Source: Rhodamnia argentea
Lineage: Eukaryota; Streptophyta; Magnoliopsida; Myrtales; Myrtaceae
DNA: 64,000 nt
Reading direction: 5' to 3'
NCBI RefSeq assembly: GCF_020921035.1
Contig: NC_063160.1
Coordinates: 16,705,095-16,769,094, forward strand
The notes beneath the pieces were generated by a model, which saw only the letters and a list, made by a program, of their open reading frames with translations, had not been told where the DNA came from and did not search any database. Positions 1-10,832 of the stretch are shown here, in pieces; the first letter of the stretch is position 1; every line of letters starts with the position of its first letter. The translations under genes were made by a program, and so were the position numbers.

Positions 1-141
1 ATAGTCGCCAAAAGAACTTTCATAATTTTTCACTAATAATAATTAAGAGCACCGCCATTACTTAGTTGATACTCCCCCACATTGGCGCCACTGCATAAAG
101 TGCGCACTACGCACCCCTTTCATTCTCCATCTCCTTTGCCG

Positions 142-148
142 TATAAAA
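142..148 (+). promoter_or_regulatory. TATA box of SSRP1
   Basis: A TATAAAA motif lies 67 bp upstream of the SSRP1 start codon and is followed at once by a CT-repeat leader (about 150-168), a common arrangement in plant core promoters. The assignment rests on position and consensus only. Confidence 0.6.
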
Positions 149-214
149 GCCTCTCTCTCTCTCTCTCGGACTTCGTTCTCCCATCGGAGTTTTGATTCGA
201 GCTACTGCGACGCA

Positions 215-3200
215 ATGACGGACGGTCACCTCTTCAACAACATCTCTCTCGGAGGCCGCGGAGGCTCTGTAAGTTTTCCCCTCCCCAATCTCCTTCTGTT
301 TTGCGCTCATCGTCCTTCGTTTCGAGACCTCTCCGACTCCTTCTCCTCGGCGGGGGAAAGGCGCGGCGATTTTTGGGCTTCGGTGTAGCGGTTCCTCTTC
401 GTTTGTTCGTGATGCGATTTTTTTCGAAACCCTAGCTTGTTCGAATTCAGGAGAGTAGCGTTGTTGTGCCGCTGCATTTGGTGGCTGGCGGCTGGGAACG
501 AAAGAATGGTTACGACTTCTGGGGATTGTTGCCGTTGTCCATCGCCGCCAGTGAAACACTAATTGATAGTTTCTTTTGATTCAATTGTTTAAGATGGTCT
601 GGTCGAGTTGAGTTTTGGTTGACCCTGTTGGTGTTTCGCTGGCTCAGAGGATTTTGGTAGGGAGTGTCTCATTTGCGTGTTTTGGCCCGTTCACTCGTGT
701 AAAAAACCCTAGTCCAGTCCCTTGCCCTGCGGTTGTTATTGAATTCCGTCGTAGCCTCGTTTCTGAAGGTTATCCTGATTTCTTTGCCTCGTTCTAAGAG
801 AAGTGGGATTAATTTGGCGGAGCTAATGCTGCTTCTTTAGTTTTTGTCCAATAGTGAAACCCTAGGTCCTTTATTGAGGTTTCGATCTGCATTGCAGAAC
901 CCTGGACAGATAAAGATCTTTTCAGGAGGGATTTCATGGAGGAGACAAGGAGGCGGCAAAGCAGTTGAAGTCGATAAATCTGACATTGTGGGGGTGACCT
1001 GGATGAAGGTGCCGAGGACAAATCAATTAGGTATTCGAACCAAAGATGGTTTAAATTATAAGTTCACTGGATTCCGAGACCAGGTATCATTGTGTTTTTT
1101 CTTTTTGAAATTGTTCATGTAGGCTTATAAAGCCTGGAAATTAACGGGCATAATTGAGAACTCCTTTTGCAGGATGTTACTAGTTTGACCAGTTTTTTCC
1201 AAAATACCTGCGGGATAACCCCAGAGGAGAAACAGCTTTCTGTGAGTGGCCGGAATTGGGGAGAAGTTGATTTGAGCGGTCAGTGATCTCTTCTTTCCTC
1301 AGTTTACAGAAATGTTTATGTTGTTCTCATAGAATTGCTATGGCTTCATTCTTTATTTATATGTTATTGATTTGCTTTTATTGAAGACAAATTTTCATCT
1401 ACCAAAGATCAGCATCTCCTCTTTTTGTAAAATAGGCTCTAATGTAGGTCAAATTGCAATGTTGAGATGTCTCAACAATTAACCTGATTAAGCGAAGGTC
1501 CAACTTTGTCAGTTTTTCTTCTCTATGTGGGAATAGACAACATGGCATCCACAGTCCTATGGTTTTCTTGTTTAAGCTTACCTTAGGACCTCTAAGATTG
1601 TCTTCTGGGTCTATATATACTGTTGATAAACATCAATAGTCAAGACTCCAACGTGTCAATTATGCTATCCAACACTGAGAATTCTTTTGAGGGGACATAT
1701 TCATAAAGGAGTGTAGAATCTTGTTGATATTGTCTTGCAAATAGGCATCCTCTAACCTCCACACGGCATTGCTCCGTCATGCGTTCGTCCATCATGCCTC
1801 GTGGCACGGCAGCACCCTTACTATTGAAATTGTTCGTATTCCCATTTTTGACGGCAATGTTTTATTTGATAAGGAACTCCGGTTTCCTTTTCTTGTCACA
1901 CTGTCTTTTCACCTCTTTTTTTTTTTTTTTCCTTTCTAATAAAGGCTAAAGCTTTGTAAAGCACTTAATGATAAAGAGAAATGCAGCTAACATAGTATGC
2001 GGATCACGATGTTTATAAATTTCTGCTATGCGACTGCTGTGTGAGTTAATTATACTTTGGTTGATTTTCTATAAATCCAGCTGTCATTTGAGGCCATTGG
2101 TATGTCATCTTGTAGTAAGTGCACCTTTGACGTTTCATGCTACTTTGCGTCCTCACAAGTTGATTTATCTACTGTATCCAAGACTAGAAAATCCACTTTG
2201 TTCAATGAAAGACAGATATAGCTTCACTGGCCATTTGCAGGTAATATGCTGACATATCTCGTGGGCTCAAAACAAGCATTTGAGGTGTCTCTGGCAGATG
2301 TCTCGCAAACACAACTTCAAGGAAAGAATGATGTCATTTTGGAGTTTCATGTAGATGATACAACTGGGGCTAATGAGGTATGCTTATTAATTTTATCATT
2401 TGAATTACGCTCCTGCTTGAGTTTTATTTAACTGAGACAATGTGTCTTGAAACTACAGAAAGATTCCGTGATGGAAATTACATTTCACGTGCCCAACTCC
2501 AATACCCAATTCGTTGGTGATGAAAATCGGCCACCTGCTCAGGTTAGTTTATTCCTGATTCATAGGAGAGTGTATGAAGTTTGATTACCTTCATTGCTAT
2601 TAAGTAGTTGACTTTCATCATGATTTGCTGCCTTGTTGTGTTAGGTTTTCCGTGACAGAATCATGTCAGTGGCAGATGTTGGGGCTGGAGGTGAAGATGC
2701 TGTTGTTACATTTGAGGGAATTGCCATTCTTACTCCAAGGTGGACAGCACATCTCAAACTGCACAATCTTAAAATCTCTTCTTGAACATGTTACTGATAC
2801 ATGCCATATGCTGGCTTCTTTAGTGCAAGGTTAAATATCTGGCTAATGGAGATTTTAAAACTTACAGGGGTCGCTACAGTGTGGAACTTCATATGTCATT
2901 CTTGCGACTTCAAGGACAGGCAAATGACTTTAAAATTCAGTATAGCAGTGTCGTTCGCTTATTTTTGCTACCAAAGGTATGTGGAGAAAATGCGCTGAAT
3001 TTGCAACAGTTTTTACATGGTCTTGTAATAAATAATTTTTTTATTGCATGTTTGCACGGTAATTAATTTATTTGAAAATAATATGCTTATGATTGGTCAC
3101 CATGTTCCTGTCCAAGAAACAGTGGATTGATGAGGTAATATTTATAGCTTGGAACTCAGACAGAATTTTCTTTTTTGGTGCAGTCTAACCAGCCGCATAC

Positions 3201-5420
3201 ATTTGTTGTCATCACTCTTGATCCACCAATTCGCAAAGGGCAAACTTTGTATCCACACATTGTGATGCAGGTACTTAATATTCGAATTTATCAGCAGCTT
3301 GCTTCTTGTTAGTTTTCATGCAAATGATGTGGGTTGTTTGCTGATGTTCACAGTTTGAAACTGACTACGTGGTTCAAAGTGAATTGTCTATGAATGATGA
3401 TTTGTTGAACACCAAGTACAAGGACAAGCTGGAACCATCTTATAAGGTAATGGCTCATTACTTTGGAGATCAGGTTATGTGACATTCTTTTGATAACTTA
3501 TGTCATTATATTTGCAGTTCTTGCTCATGTATATGGTGTGTTTCACAGGGACTCATTCATGAAGTGTTCACCACCATCTTGCGTGGTTTATCCGGTGCCA
3601 AAGTCACGAAACCAGGAAAGTTCCGTAGTTCTCAAGATGGTTATGCGGTTAAATCATCACTAAAAGCTGAAGATGGAGTTCTGTACCCACTTGAGAAAAG
3701 CTTCTTCTTTTTACCCAAGCCTCCTACCTTGATCCTTCATGAGGAGGTGGGCTTCAATGAATTATTTTGATTGAATTCATGGTACCACAATCAACATCGG
3801 TGTAAGTATTACTCTTCTGGATCTGCTTCACTTCTGATTTCTTTCACTGTTCTTTCTTCATAGATTGACTATGTGGAATTTGAGAGGCACGCTGCTGGGG
3901 GCTCGAATATGCACTATTTTGATCTTTTAGTGAGATTGAAAACTGAACAAGAACATCTCTTTCGGAATATCCAGAGGAATGAATACCATAACCTTTTCAA
4001 CTTCATCAGGTGTGGATATGAACGTCTTTTTCATTCTATAGAGCCTTTTCTGGATGAGTTTGTATCTTGATTGTCTTCAACATGCAGTGGGAAGGGGTTG
4101 AAGATCATGAACTTGGGAGAGCAAGCCACTGATGGAGTAGCACGTGTTCTTCAGGACGACGACGACCATGCTGTCGATCCCCATCTTGAGCGCATTAGAA
4201 ATGAAGCCGGTGGAGATGAAAGTGATGAAGAGGTGGTTTTTTTCCTTTTTTGCATGGATTTGACCCTGATTGGGATGTTAATCTCATAGGAGAAATTTCG
4301 TAGTTTCCTGCATTCCACGTTGACTGCATATTTCTGCCTCAAATTATATTGAGATTCAGTTTAATGCTAAGGAAATGTCTATGCCTCTTGAAATTTTTTT
4401 CCACATGCTGATGGATGTGAATCTTCATGTGATTCTGTTGTGTCCAAGTTCCTACAAATTTTGTTTCCATTAGATGTTACATTGGATGTTAAAATTTGTT
4501 GATATTGTACTTTCTGCAGGATGAAGATTTTGTCCTTGATAAGGATGATGGAGGATCTCCTACTGATGATTCTGGAGGCGAAGAGTCTGATGCTAGTGAA
4601 AGTGGTGGAGATGAAAAGGAGGCAAGACTTTTTGTCTGGAAGATGTTATAGTCACAGAGATCATCTAGTTGTATTTCTAACAAAATATTATTTATTTCAG
4701 AAGTATGGGAAAAAGGAATCTCGAAAAGAAGTCAAAGCATCATCGAGCAAGAAGAAAGCAAAAGCTGGAGATGAAGATGGGTCAAAGAAGAAGAAACAGA
4801 AGAAGAAAGATCCCAATGCACCAAAAAAGGCTATGTCTGGCTATAATTTTTTCTTGCAGACAGAAAGCGAGGTTTGTTTCATACCTTACATTATATTGTC
4901 ATTCACTACTTTTGGGACAGTTTGCATGACTATTTGGTTGTGGTCTACGAGGAGGGAACGCTAAGGTGAATGGCTTGCCCTATTTCATTTAGAAAAATAG
5001 TGAGAATCTGTTTGCAAATTTGGGACAGTGTTCAAGGTGGACATCATGATGCTTTGGTGGCTGTTTCATTATATTGCCATGTTTTGCTTAGGAAAATGTT
5101 TAACCTCCTCATAGAGATAGTGGATGTTGCAGAAAATGAAGAGAAGTAATCCTGGGCTTTCCTTTGGGGATGTATCGAGAGAAATTGCAGATAAGTGGAG
5201 GGGCATGTCAGGTATGTGTTGTTACTGCTGCTTGAGGTTGCGATTGTTGCGACAGTGATCTTGATCTGATGACAGCCAATGATTCTATTCTTCGCTTAAA
5301 ATTGCAGCGGAGGAGAAAGAGCCATATGTGGCAAAAGCCGTTGCAGATAAAAAACGTTACCAAGACGAGCTAAGCGGTTATAAGAGTACTTCTCAAGCAA
5401 TGAACGTAGATTCAGACTGA
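215..5420 (+). CDS. SSRP1: FACT complex subunit SSRP1 (HMG-box histone chaperone)
   Basis: SSRP1 pairs with SPT16 to form FACT, which loosens and reassembles nucleosomes during transcription and replication in the nucleus. Exons: 215-268, 898-1083, 1173-1278, 2241-2377, 2459-2542, 2645-2739, 2868-2976, 3184-3270, 3354-3446, 3549-3746, 3864-4009, 4088-4232, 4520-4621, 4701-4871, 5133-5211, 5308-5420. They sum to 1905 nt (634 residues), close to the ~646 of Arabidopsis SSRP1, and all phases agree. The N-terminal part reads as the Pob3/SSRP1 dimerisation and PH-like domains (for example [20 protein letters not shown]). An acidic Asp/Glu stretch (exons 12-13), a Lys-rich stretch and one HMG box starting near residue 549 ([14 protein letters not shown]) follow. 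The start codon is the first ATG after the TATA box and opens with the family-typical [17 protein letters not shown]. Intron 13 uses a GC donor. The gene looks intact and functional. Confidence 0.97.
4622..4700 (+). other. GC-AG intron of SSRP1
   Basis: Exon 13 ends ...GAG and the intron begins GCAAGA, matching the known AG|GCAAG form of the minor GC-AG class. The acceptor is tttatttcag. Without removal the frame runs into a stop at 4648-4650, and there is no GT donor nearby that restores the Lys-rich segment. The intron is only 79 nt. Confidence 0.88.
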
Positions 5421-6893
5421 TGAGGGAAACTCAAGCGCACTCTTGAGTTCACGACGCTAGTCTTGTCTTTCACATGTAGCTTGTAGGCCTCGTGCGAAGA
5501 ACAAATTGTACCGGCTGTTGTGATGGATGCGTTCATTCATAGCCTGCTATAGTGAATTACTACTGAAAATGAGATCCATTTGTTGTAATGTTTATGCGGC
5601 ATTGGGAGCCAGTAATTCTCAGGAACGATCGATGGGTGCTCAAGGGTTGCCACACATATGGCATATTTATTAAATCTTATTCTCAGGCATGATGAGCCTT
5701 TTTCTACATTGTATATCGATGAAGTGTGCCTTGTTTTTGTTTTTACGAATGGGTCTGAACGTCTTCGAGTTGCGACTATTTGCCTTTAATTGTGGCGATC
5801 TCTTGGTTCTGCCCACATCGGGTACCGGGCATACATCAGCTAGTGACAGCAGCAGCGCAGGTTCGGGTGAATGAACAACTTGTTAGGTTACAGCCCAAAT
5901 AGAACAAAATCCTAGGAAGTCATGCCTGGTCTACGCATCAAATTGTCAGACGGTGGGCGCATGTATACACTCGCCAACTGAATTGCTATAGGACCTTCAA
6001 GATCACGAGTGTCTCCTCCACTTTTTGCACACACGCTGCGGACATGAAGTCGAGCATGTGGCGATTCCGACCTTCCGTAAGCAGAATGTCGGGACTGACG
6101 TCCAAAGAGTTAGCTTTTCGCTTTCCTGCGAGGACAGGATGCGCCATGACCGAAAGAGACACGTCTCCGCATAATGGGAAGAAGTCACATTTTAAAAGCA
6201 AATTCCTCTGCACACTTATTCCCCGACTTTTGACTAAATTCAGCAAAAATTCTTCCTTACCGTGGTTATAGTATCTATCGGGTACTTCTATTACTTCTCT
6301 AGCAATTCACTTCTTTATTCCTCCTCCCCTAACCTAGGTACCCAAAGACTCCCCACATATTTCAAAAAAGGCGATCTCATATTGCCATTCTTTAAGCTCA
6401 TTTGCTTAGTTCAAAAGAGAAAAAAAGGTTTAACATATCTAAAAGGCCTAGCTATATAACTATGACGGTTTTATTCTGTACCGACCCGACCTATAATATA
6501 ATGCTGGTTCTTTCCCTACTGAATAAAATTGAGGAATATAAAGATACTTTAGTAAAAAATGCGAAAGTTAAAGATTGATCTAAAATCTATAGAAAGATTA
6601 AAGCCTACCGGTCAAGGGTTTAGAGCTGTGTCAGCCTCGTGGAAATCTTCATCTAGAGGACGAATAACCAACCAAACCGAAAGAAATGTCATTATTTTAC
6701 ACGTAGTCATGACAAATAGACCCGCCTTCATTAGGAAAAAGCTGCTTCCAACAGTACTAAAAGGGCAAAGTGCAGCATCATAAATTCAAAAAACGGATTG
6801 GGGTTTGTTTGATCCCTTACCAAAATTGACTAAAGTACGGTCATTCTGGTTTTTAGGGGGAGGCAGTTTACAGCAAGCTTTAACTGAAGCTTC
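5421..6893. other. Intergenic spacer SSRP1-PIN8
   Basis: This stretch holds the SSRP1 3' untranslated region (roughly the first 250-300 bp) and the PIN8 upstream region. The open frames inside are short and on both strands, without recognisable protein signal. I see no transposon or RNA gene. Confidence 0.6.
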
Positions 6894-6900
6894 TATAAAG
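6894..6900 (+). promoter_or_regulatory. Possible TATA box of the PIN8-like gene
   Basis: A TATAAAG motif lies 128 bp upstream of the chosen start codon at 7022, a reasonable distance for a plant core promoter. The evidence is position and consensus only. Confidence 0.5.
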
Positions 6901-7021
6901 ACATCCCAGCATCAACTTTCAAGATTTGCACAAACCAACCAAAACAGCACATAAACCCTTCTGCTTTTCAGCAATTTGTATCATTTTTCTCGGAAAATTC
7001 CTTCTTTGGGCTCCGGCTACG

Positions 7022-8714
7022 ATGATTTCCTTGACCGATGTCTACCATGCTGTGACAGCAACGGTCCCTTTATATGTGGCCATGTTTCTAGCATTTATAT
7101 CGATTCGGTTTTGGAAGCTCTTTACGCCGGACCAATGCGCCGGAATAAATAAGTTTGTGGCGAAATTTTCCATACCACTGTTGTCATTCCAGGTGATCTC
7201 ATCCACCAACCCGTACAAAATGAACCTTAGGCTCATCCTAGCGGATTTCGTGCAGAAGATCCTCGCGACTTTGATATTGGGAGGGGTGACCAAGTTCCGC
7301 TCCGGGGGAGGGTTGAGGTGGATCATAACCGGTCTCTCTCTGTCCACGCTGCCAAACACCCTGATCCTGGGGATTCCACTCTTGAGGGCCATGTATGGGG
7401 ATGAGGCAGCTTCACTCCTTGCTCAGATAGTCTTCTTACAGAGCATAGTTTGGTACAACCTGTTGCTATTCCTGTTTGAGCTCAACGCAACAAAGGCAGC
7501 CTCAGTTACACCCTCAACAGAAGCCACAGGTGAAGCATTCACAATTTACTTATTTTAAAGCCATTAGATTTTAGAAAAGAAAAATAAAAAAGTAGGTTGC
7601 TTGAGATTGTCAGCTACAGCTAAGTCGGGCCTAACCTAATCAATTTATGTTTCTCTTATTTTATCATGCTGTAGCATTCCATTTTCTTTTTAGAGTGACA
7701 TATCTTCTTATCAAGTTTGCTACGATTAAGGAGTCTGCTTTTCTGGTTAAAGGGGTCATGGTGACCACAGGGGAGGATGAACCAAAAGATGGAGGAGATG
7801 AGTTGAAGTTGAGAAATGGAAGAAAGTATGAGACTTTGCTCATTTTTCTCAAAGTAGGGAAGAATCTCCTGAGGAACCCCAATACATATGCCACTTTAGT
7901 GGGCGTGATTTGGGCAAGCATCCACTTCAGGTGAACCTGCATAAGCTTTGCTCACAAAAGAACGCCGAGTATTGTTTTCATTTTCTCTTTTTTCTGTCGG
8001 CAATTATCATTAGCACTCACAGTCTTGAGTGTTCCTGCCAGATGGGGTGTTGAACTGCCAGCAATTGTGAATAGCTCAATACAAATACTCTCACAGGGAG
8101 GACTCGGAATGGCCATGTTCAGCTTAGGTGTACTACTTTGAGACCCAATTACTGCTTCTGCTTGCTAAAAGAAAACATTCTTCTGACTCCTGTTGCATAT
8201 CACTTCACTCAACAGGTCTTTTCATGGCATCACAGGCTCGAATAGTCGCTTGTGGTGCTCGGTTGGCTGCGGTGGCCATGGCCGCCAAGTTTATCGCGGG
8301 GCCAGGTCTAATGGCCATCTCGTCCTTTGCTGTCGGACTCAGGGAAACCTTACTGAAAGTGGCGATTGTGCAGGTAACTTATCATCGGTACTTGTCACAT
8401 TGATCTTTTGGAGAATGTTTCCTCGTAGAACGAATTAAAGAGATGGCTAATCGATGAACGCGCAGTGCAGGCGGCTCTACCCCAAGGAATTGTTCCCTTT
8501 GTTTTCGCCAAAGAGTACAATGTACATCCAGAAATCTTGAGCACAGGGTAGTTGATTATTTGATTATCTTTCTTGTCCTATGTATTCAAGACATTTTTTT
8601 GGCTATAACTCGAGAATGATTTTTTTTTTTTCCTTCTCTTTTGACAGGGTGGTCTTTGGAATGCTTATTGCCATGCCAATATCACTGGTTTACTATCTCT
8701 TGCTGTCTCTGTAG
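7022..8714 (+). CDS. PIN8: Short PIN auxin transporter, PIN8-like
   Basis: The product is a short-loop PIN carrier. PIN5/PIN8 members sit mainly in the endoplasmic reticulum and move auxin between ER and cytosol; PIN8 acts in pollen. Exons: 7022-7529, 7675 (or 7753)-7930, 8042-8127, 8216-8373, 8471-8547, 8648-8714. All joins keep frame, giving 383 or 357 residues depending on the exon 2 acceptor (AtPIN8 has 367). Five N-terminal helices, a hydrophilic loop of only about 50 residues and five C-terminal helices are visible. Family signatures include [44 protein letters not shown] and [16 protein letters not shown]. The start at 7022 gives the typical [19 protein letters not shown]; an in-frame ATG at 6926 would add a tail not seen in the family. 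The short loop and these motifs favour PIN8 over PIN5 and over the long plasma-membrane PINs. Confidence 0.9.
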
Positions 8715-10170
8715 AATTTGGCAGAGTGTTATCGTTCTGCAGCAAGGCAAGCTCTGCAGCAAGATTTGCTGATGCAGATGAAGGGAGTCTCAAAACTAAT
8801 TCAACAGCATTGACGATTCTAGCAGTTTAAAACTCTTCTGTCTAAGCTATAACATAGATTAGGATGCACATAGGAAGCAAAAGGAAAACTCGTTACATGG
8901 ACCGAGTTCGTGTAAATCCGATTAATGCAGGTTCAAAGATTCACCAATTCTAAGGGCTCATACTTGTCAAATGCACACGAACTCGATACATGTACTGAGA
9001 TCTCTAGGAATAAAAAGAACTACTCGATTTGTCATCCTAGAATTCTGGTGGAGCAAACATGCTTTGTTTCTTGATGTTATCTCATGGATCAAGGTCTGTA
9101 GTTTACATGTAAAGATAGTTGAATGTTTTCCAGACTGCGTGTAGAAGAAAGAGAATACGATCACACCGAGACATACCTTTGATGTAATTGAAAAAATTAT
9201 TATTTCGCGAAAGTAAACTGAACTCACAAATAGAACAGCCTCTCGCGCATACCCATGATACAACGTGGCGCTGGTGATGGTGATGGTGATGGTGATGGTG
9301 ATGGAGACCCAACACTCGAAGCCGTTACCGTCGATTGGCACCAGATCCAAGGACAGGGAGGCCGTCCACGTCACCGATCATAATCCAATGCCAGCAGTTT
9401 TTATCGTTGCACCGCCATGATGACGGCTCGCCCAATGCCACCAGCGCACCATCAATCCGGAAACGAAAAGAGCAAACAATCGTCGGGACCGTCGAGAGTA
9501 CTAAAACGTCGAACTACATATTCTCATCAGTAATTTGAATTTTTTTTTTCAGAACAATCTCTTGCTGTACCAAAACAGGAAGTATTAATTTTTTTTTTGT
9601 TGTTGTCGGAAAACAGGAAGTATTAGTTGAATCTTCATAGACTTATGCTTTTCCCTTACCTATTACATGTTGCCACACGCTTCAATTGCGGAGCAAAAAT
9701 CCAACTTACCGTGAGGGACGGCATTGGAATAGACAAATAGTAAAACTACAAATTATGGCTTGTCATGAGAGAAGGCATTCGATTCAAATTAATCAATTAT
9801 TTATCTTGCATACATATCAACTTTGGATAAAAATAAATGCGAAAAGTATTTTCAATAACGAAATTTTATTTAAGTTTTCTTATTTCCATTTGACTTTGAT
9901 AACCAGCCCTTCATCTTCTAACCTGAAATTGAAGTCTAATTTCCTTTTCTTCAGTTTTTGTGCACAGACGTGCATGTGTATCCATCCCTTTATTTCCCAC
10001 CCCCCCCAAAAAAAAAAAAATCCATCCCTTATTATCAATAAGATAAATAAATAAATATGTGTATATATGTATTTTTTAACAGCTGAAATTAACTTACTTT
10101 TTTGACCCCAAAAAAAAAAATTAACTTATTTTGCCCCCTGCCATGATGTTTTTGTGTCACAGACCAAAGA
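8715..10170. other. Intergenic spacer downstream of PIN8
   Basis: The spacer contains the PIN8 3' region, a hexanucleotide microsatellite at 9272-9305, a short GC-rich patch at 9310-9510 without a recognisable coding frame, and AT-rich simple sequence with poly-A runs at 9540-10130. No gene is recognised. Confidence 0.5.
9272..9305 (+). repeat. GGTGAT microsatellite
   Basis: Five to six copies of the hexamer GGTGAT stand in tandem. On the minus strand the same tract reads as a run of His codons, so the His-rich open frame there is an artefact of the repeat. Confidence 0.85.
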
Positions 10171-10680
10171 GCACCACGTCATCAATCCAAAGAAATGCCA
10201 CATCATCGATTTAAAGGGAGCTCATCCAAGCAGTTAGATCGTAAATGGGTTCGATCTCTACCGCAGGATTGATCGACAAGGATTAATGTTCTAAACCGTT
10301 GGATGGAACCAATATAAATGGACAAGGACCCATATCCTCCACCGAGCGAATCTCCAACCTCGATTCGACTAGACAAGCATTGACATCCTCTACCGTCAAA
10401 TCACGTAGAAGATGAATGTTTACAGGTAGAGGAACTCTTATATAAATAGGTTAGTCCTCCTCCTCATATGTTTCATCCACTTCATTTGAGCAATATAAGT
10501 ATTCTAGAGCTTCCCTCTACTTTTTCTTTCTCTCTAAGAATTTTCTTCCTGAGTATAAGAGTAAGAATGAGATCAAGCTTAGCCGATTTGAGTGATTCAC
10601 GGTGTAAGTGCCGCACGGTTCGTGATCGAAAAAATCAGCCTGTGACATTTGCACACACTACTATAATTCCAAGCCTTTGA
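10170..10680 (+). other. Promoter-and-leader-like segment without a gene
   Basis: A TATAAATA box at 10441-10448 is preceded by an ACGTCA motif near 10177 and by repeated 'gacaagga' and 'atcctctaccg'-type phrases. It is followed by a pyrimidine-rich leader (about 10470-10550). No protein follows that I can recognise. The layout resembles the control region of an LTR retrotransposon or of an integrated plant pararetrovirus, but no coding domain, tRNA primer site or terminal repeat is visible to decide. It could equally be the promoter of a lost gene. Confidence 0.3.
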
Positions 10681-10832
10681 TATGTTTGCACACGTAATTA
10701 TTACAACTATAATTCCTACACATACTCACAAAAAAACGAGATTGACGTATTATAGCTTGGAGCTAAGTCTATATTAAGCTAAAGTGCTATGGGACGACTA
10801 CAAGTTTATAGTTACAACCTTGTACCCCATGC

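Noticed and set aside
4521..4964. 147-codon frame inside SSRP1
   Set aside because: It is in the wrong phase in exon 13, then crosses the GC-AG intron into the correct phase in exon 14, so it is not a separate gene.
9103..9315. Histidine-rich minus-strand peptide
   Set aside because: The His run comes only from the GGTGAT microsatellite.
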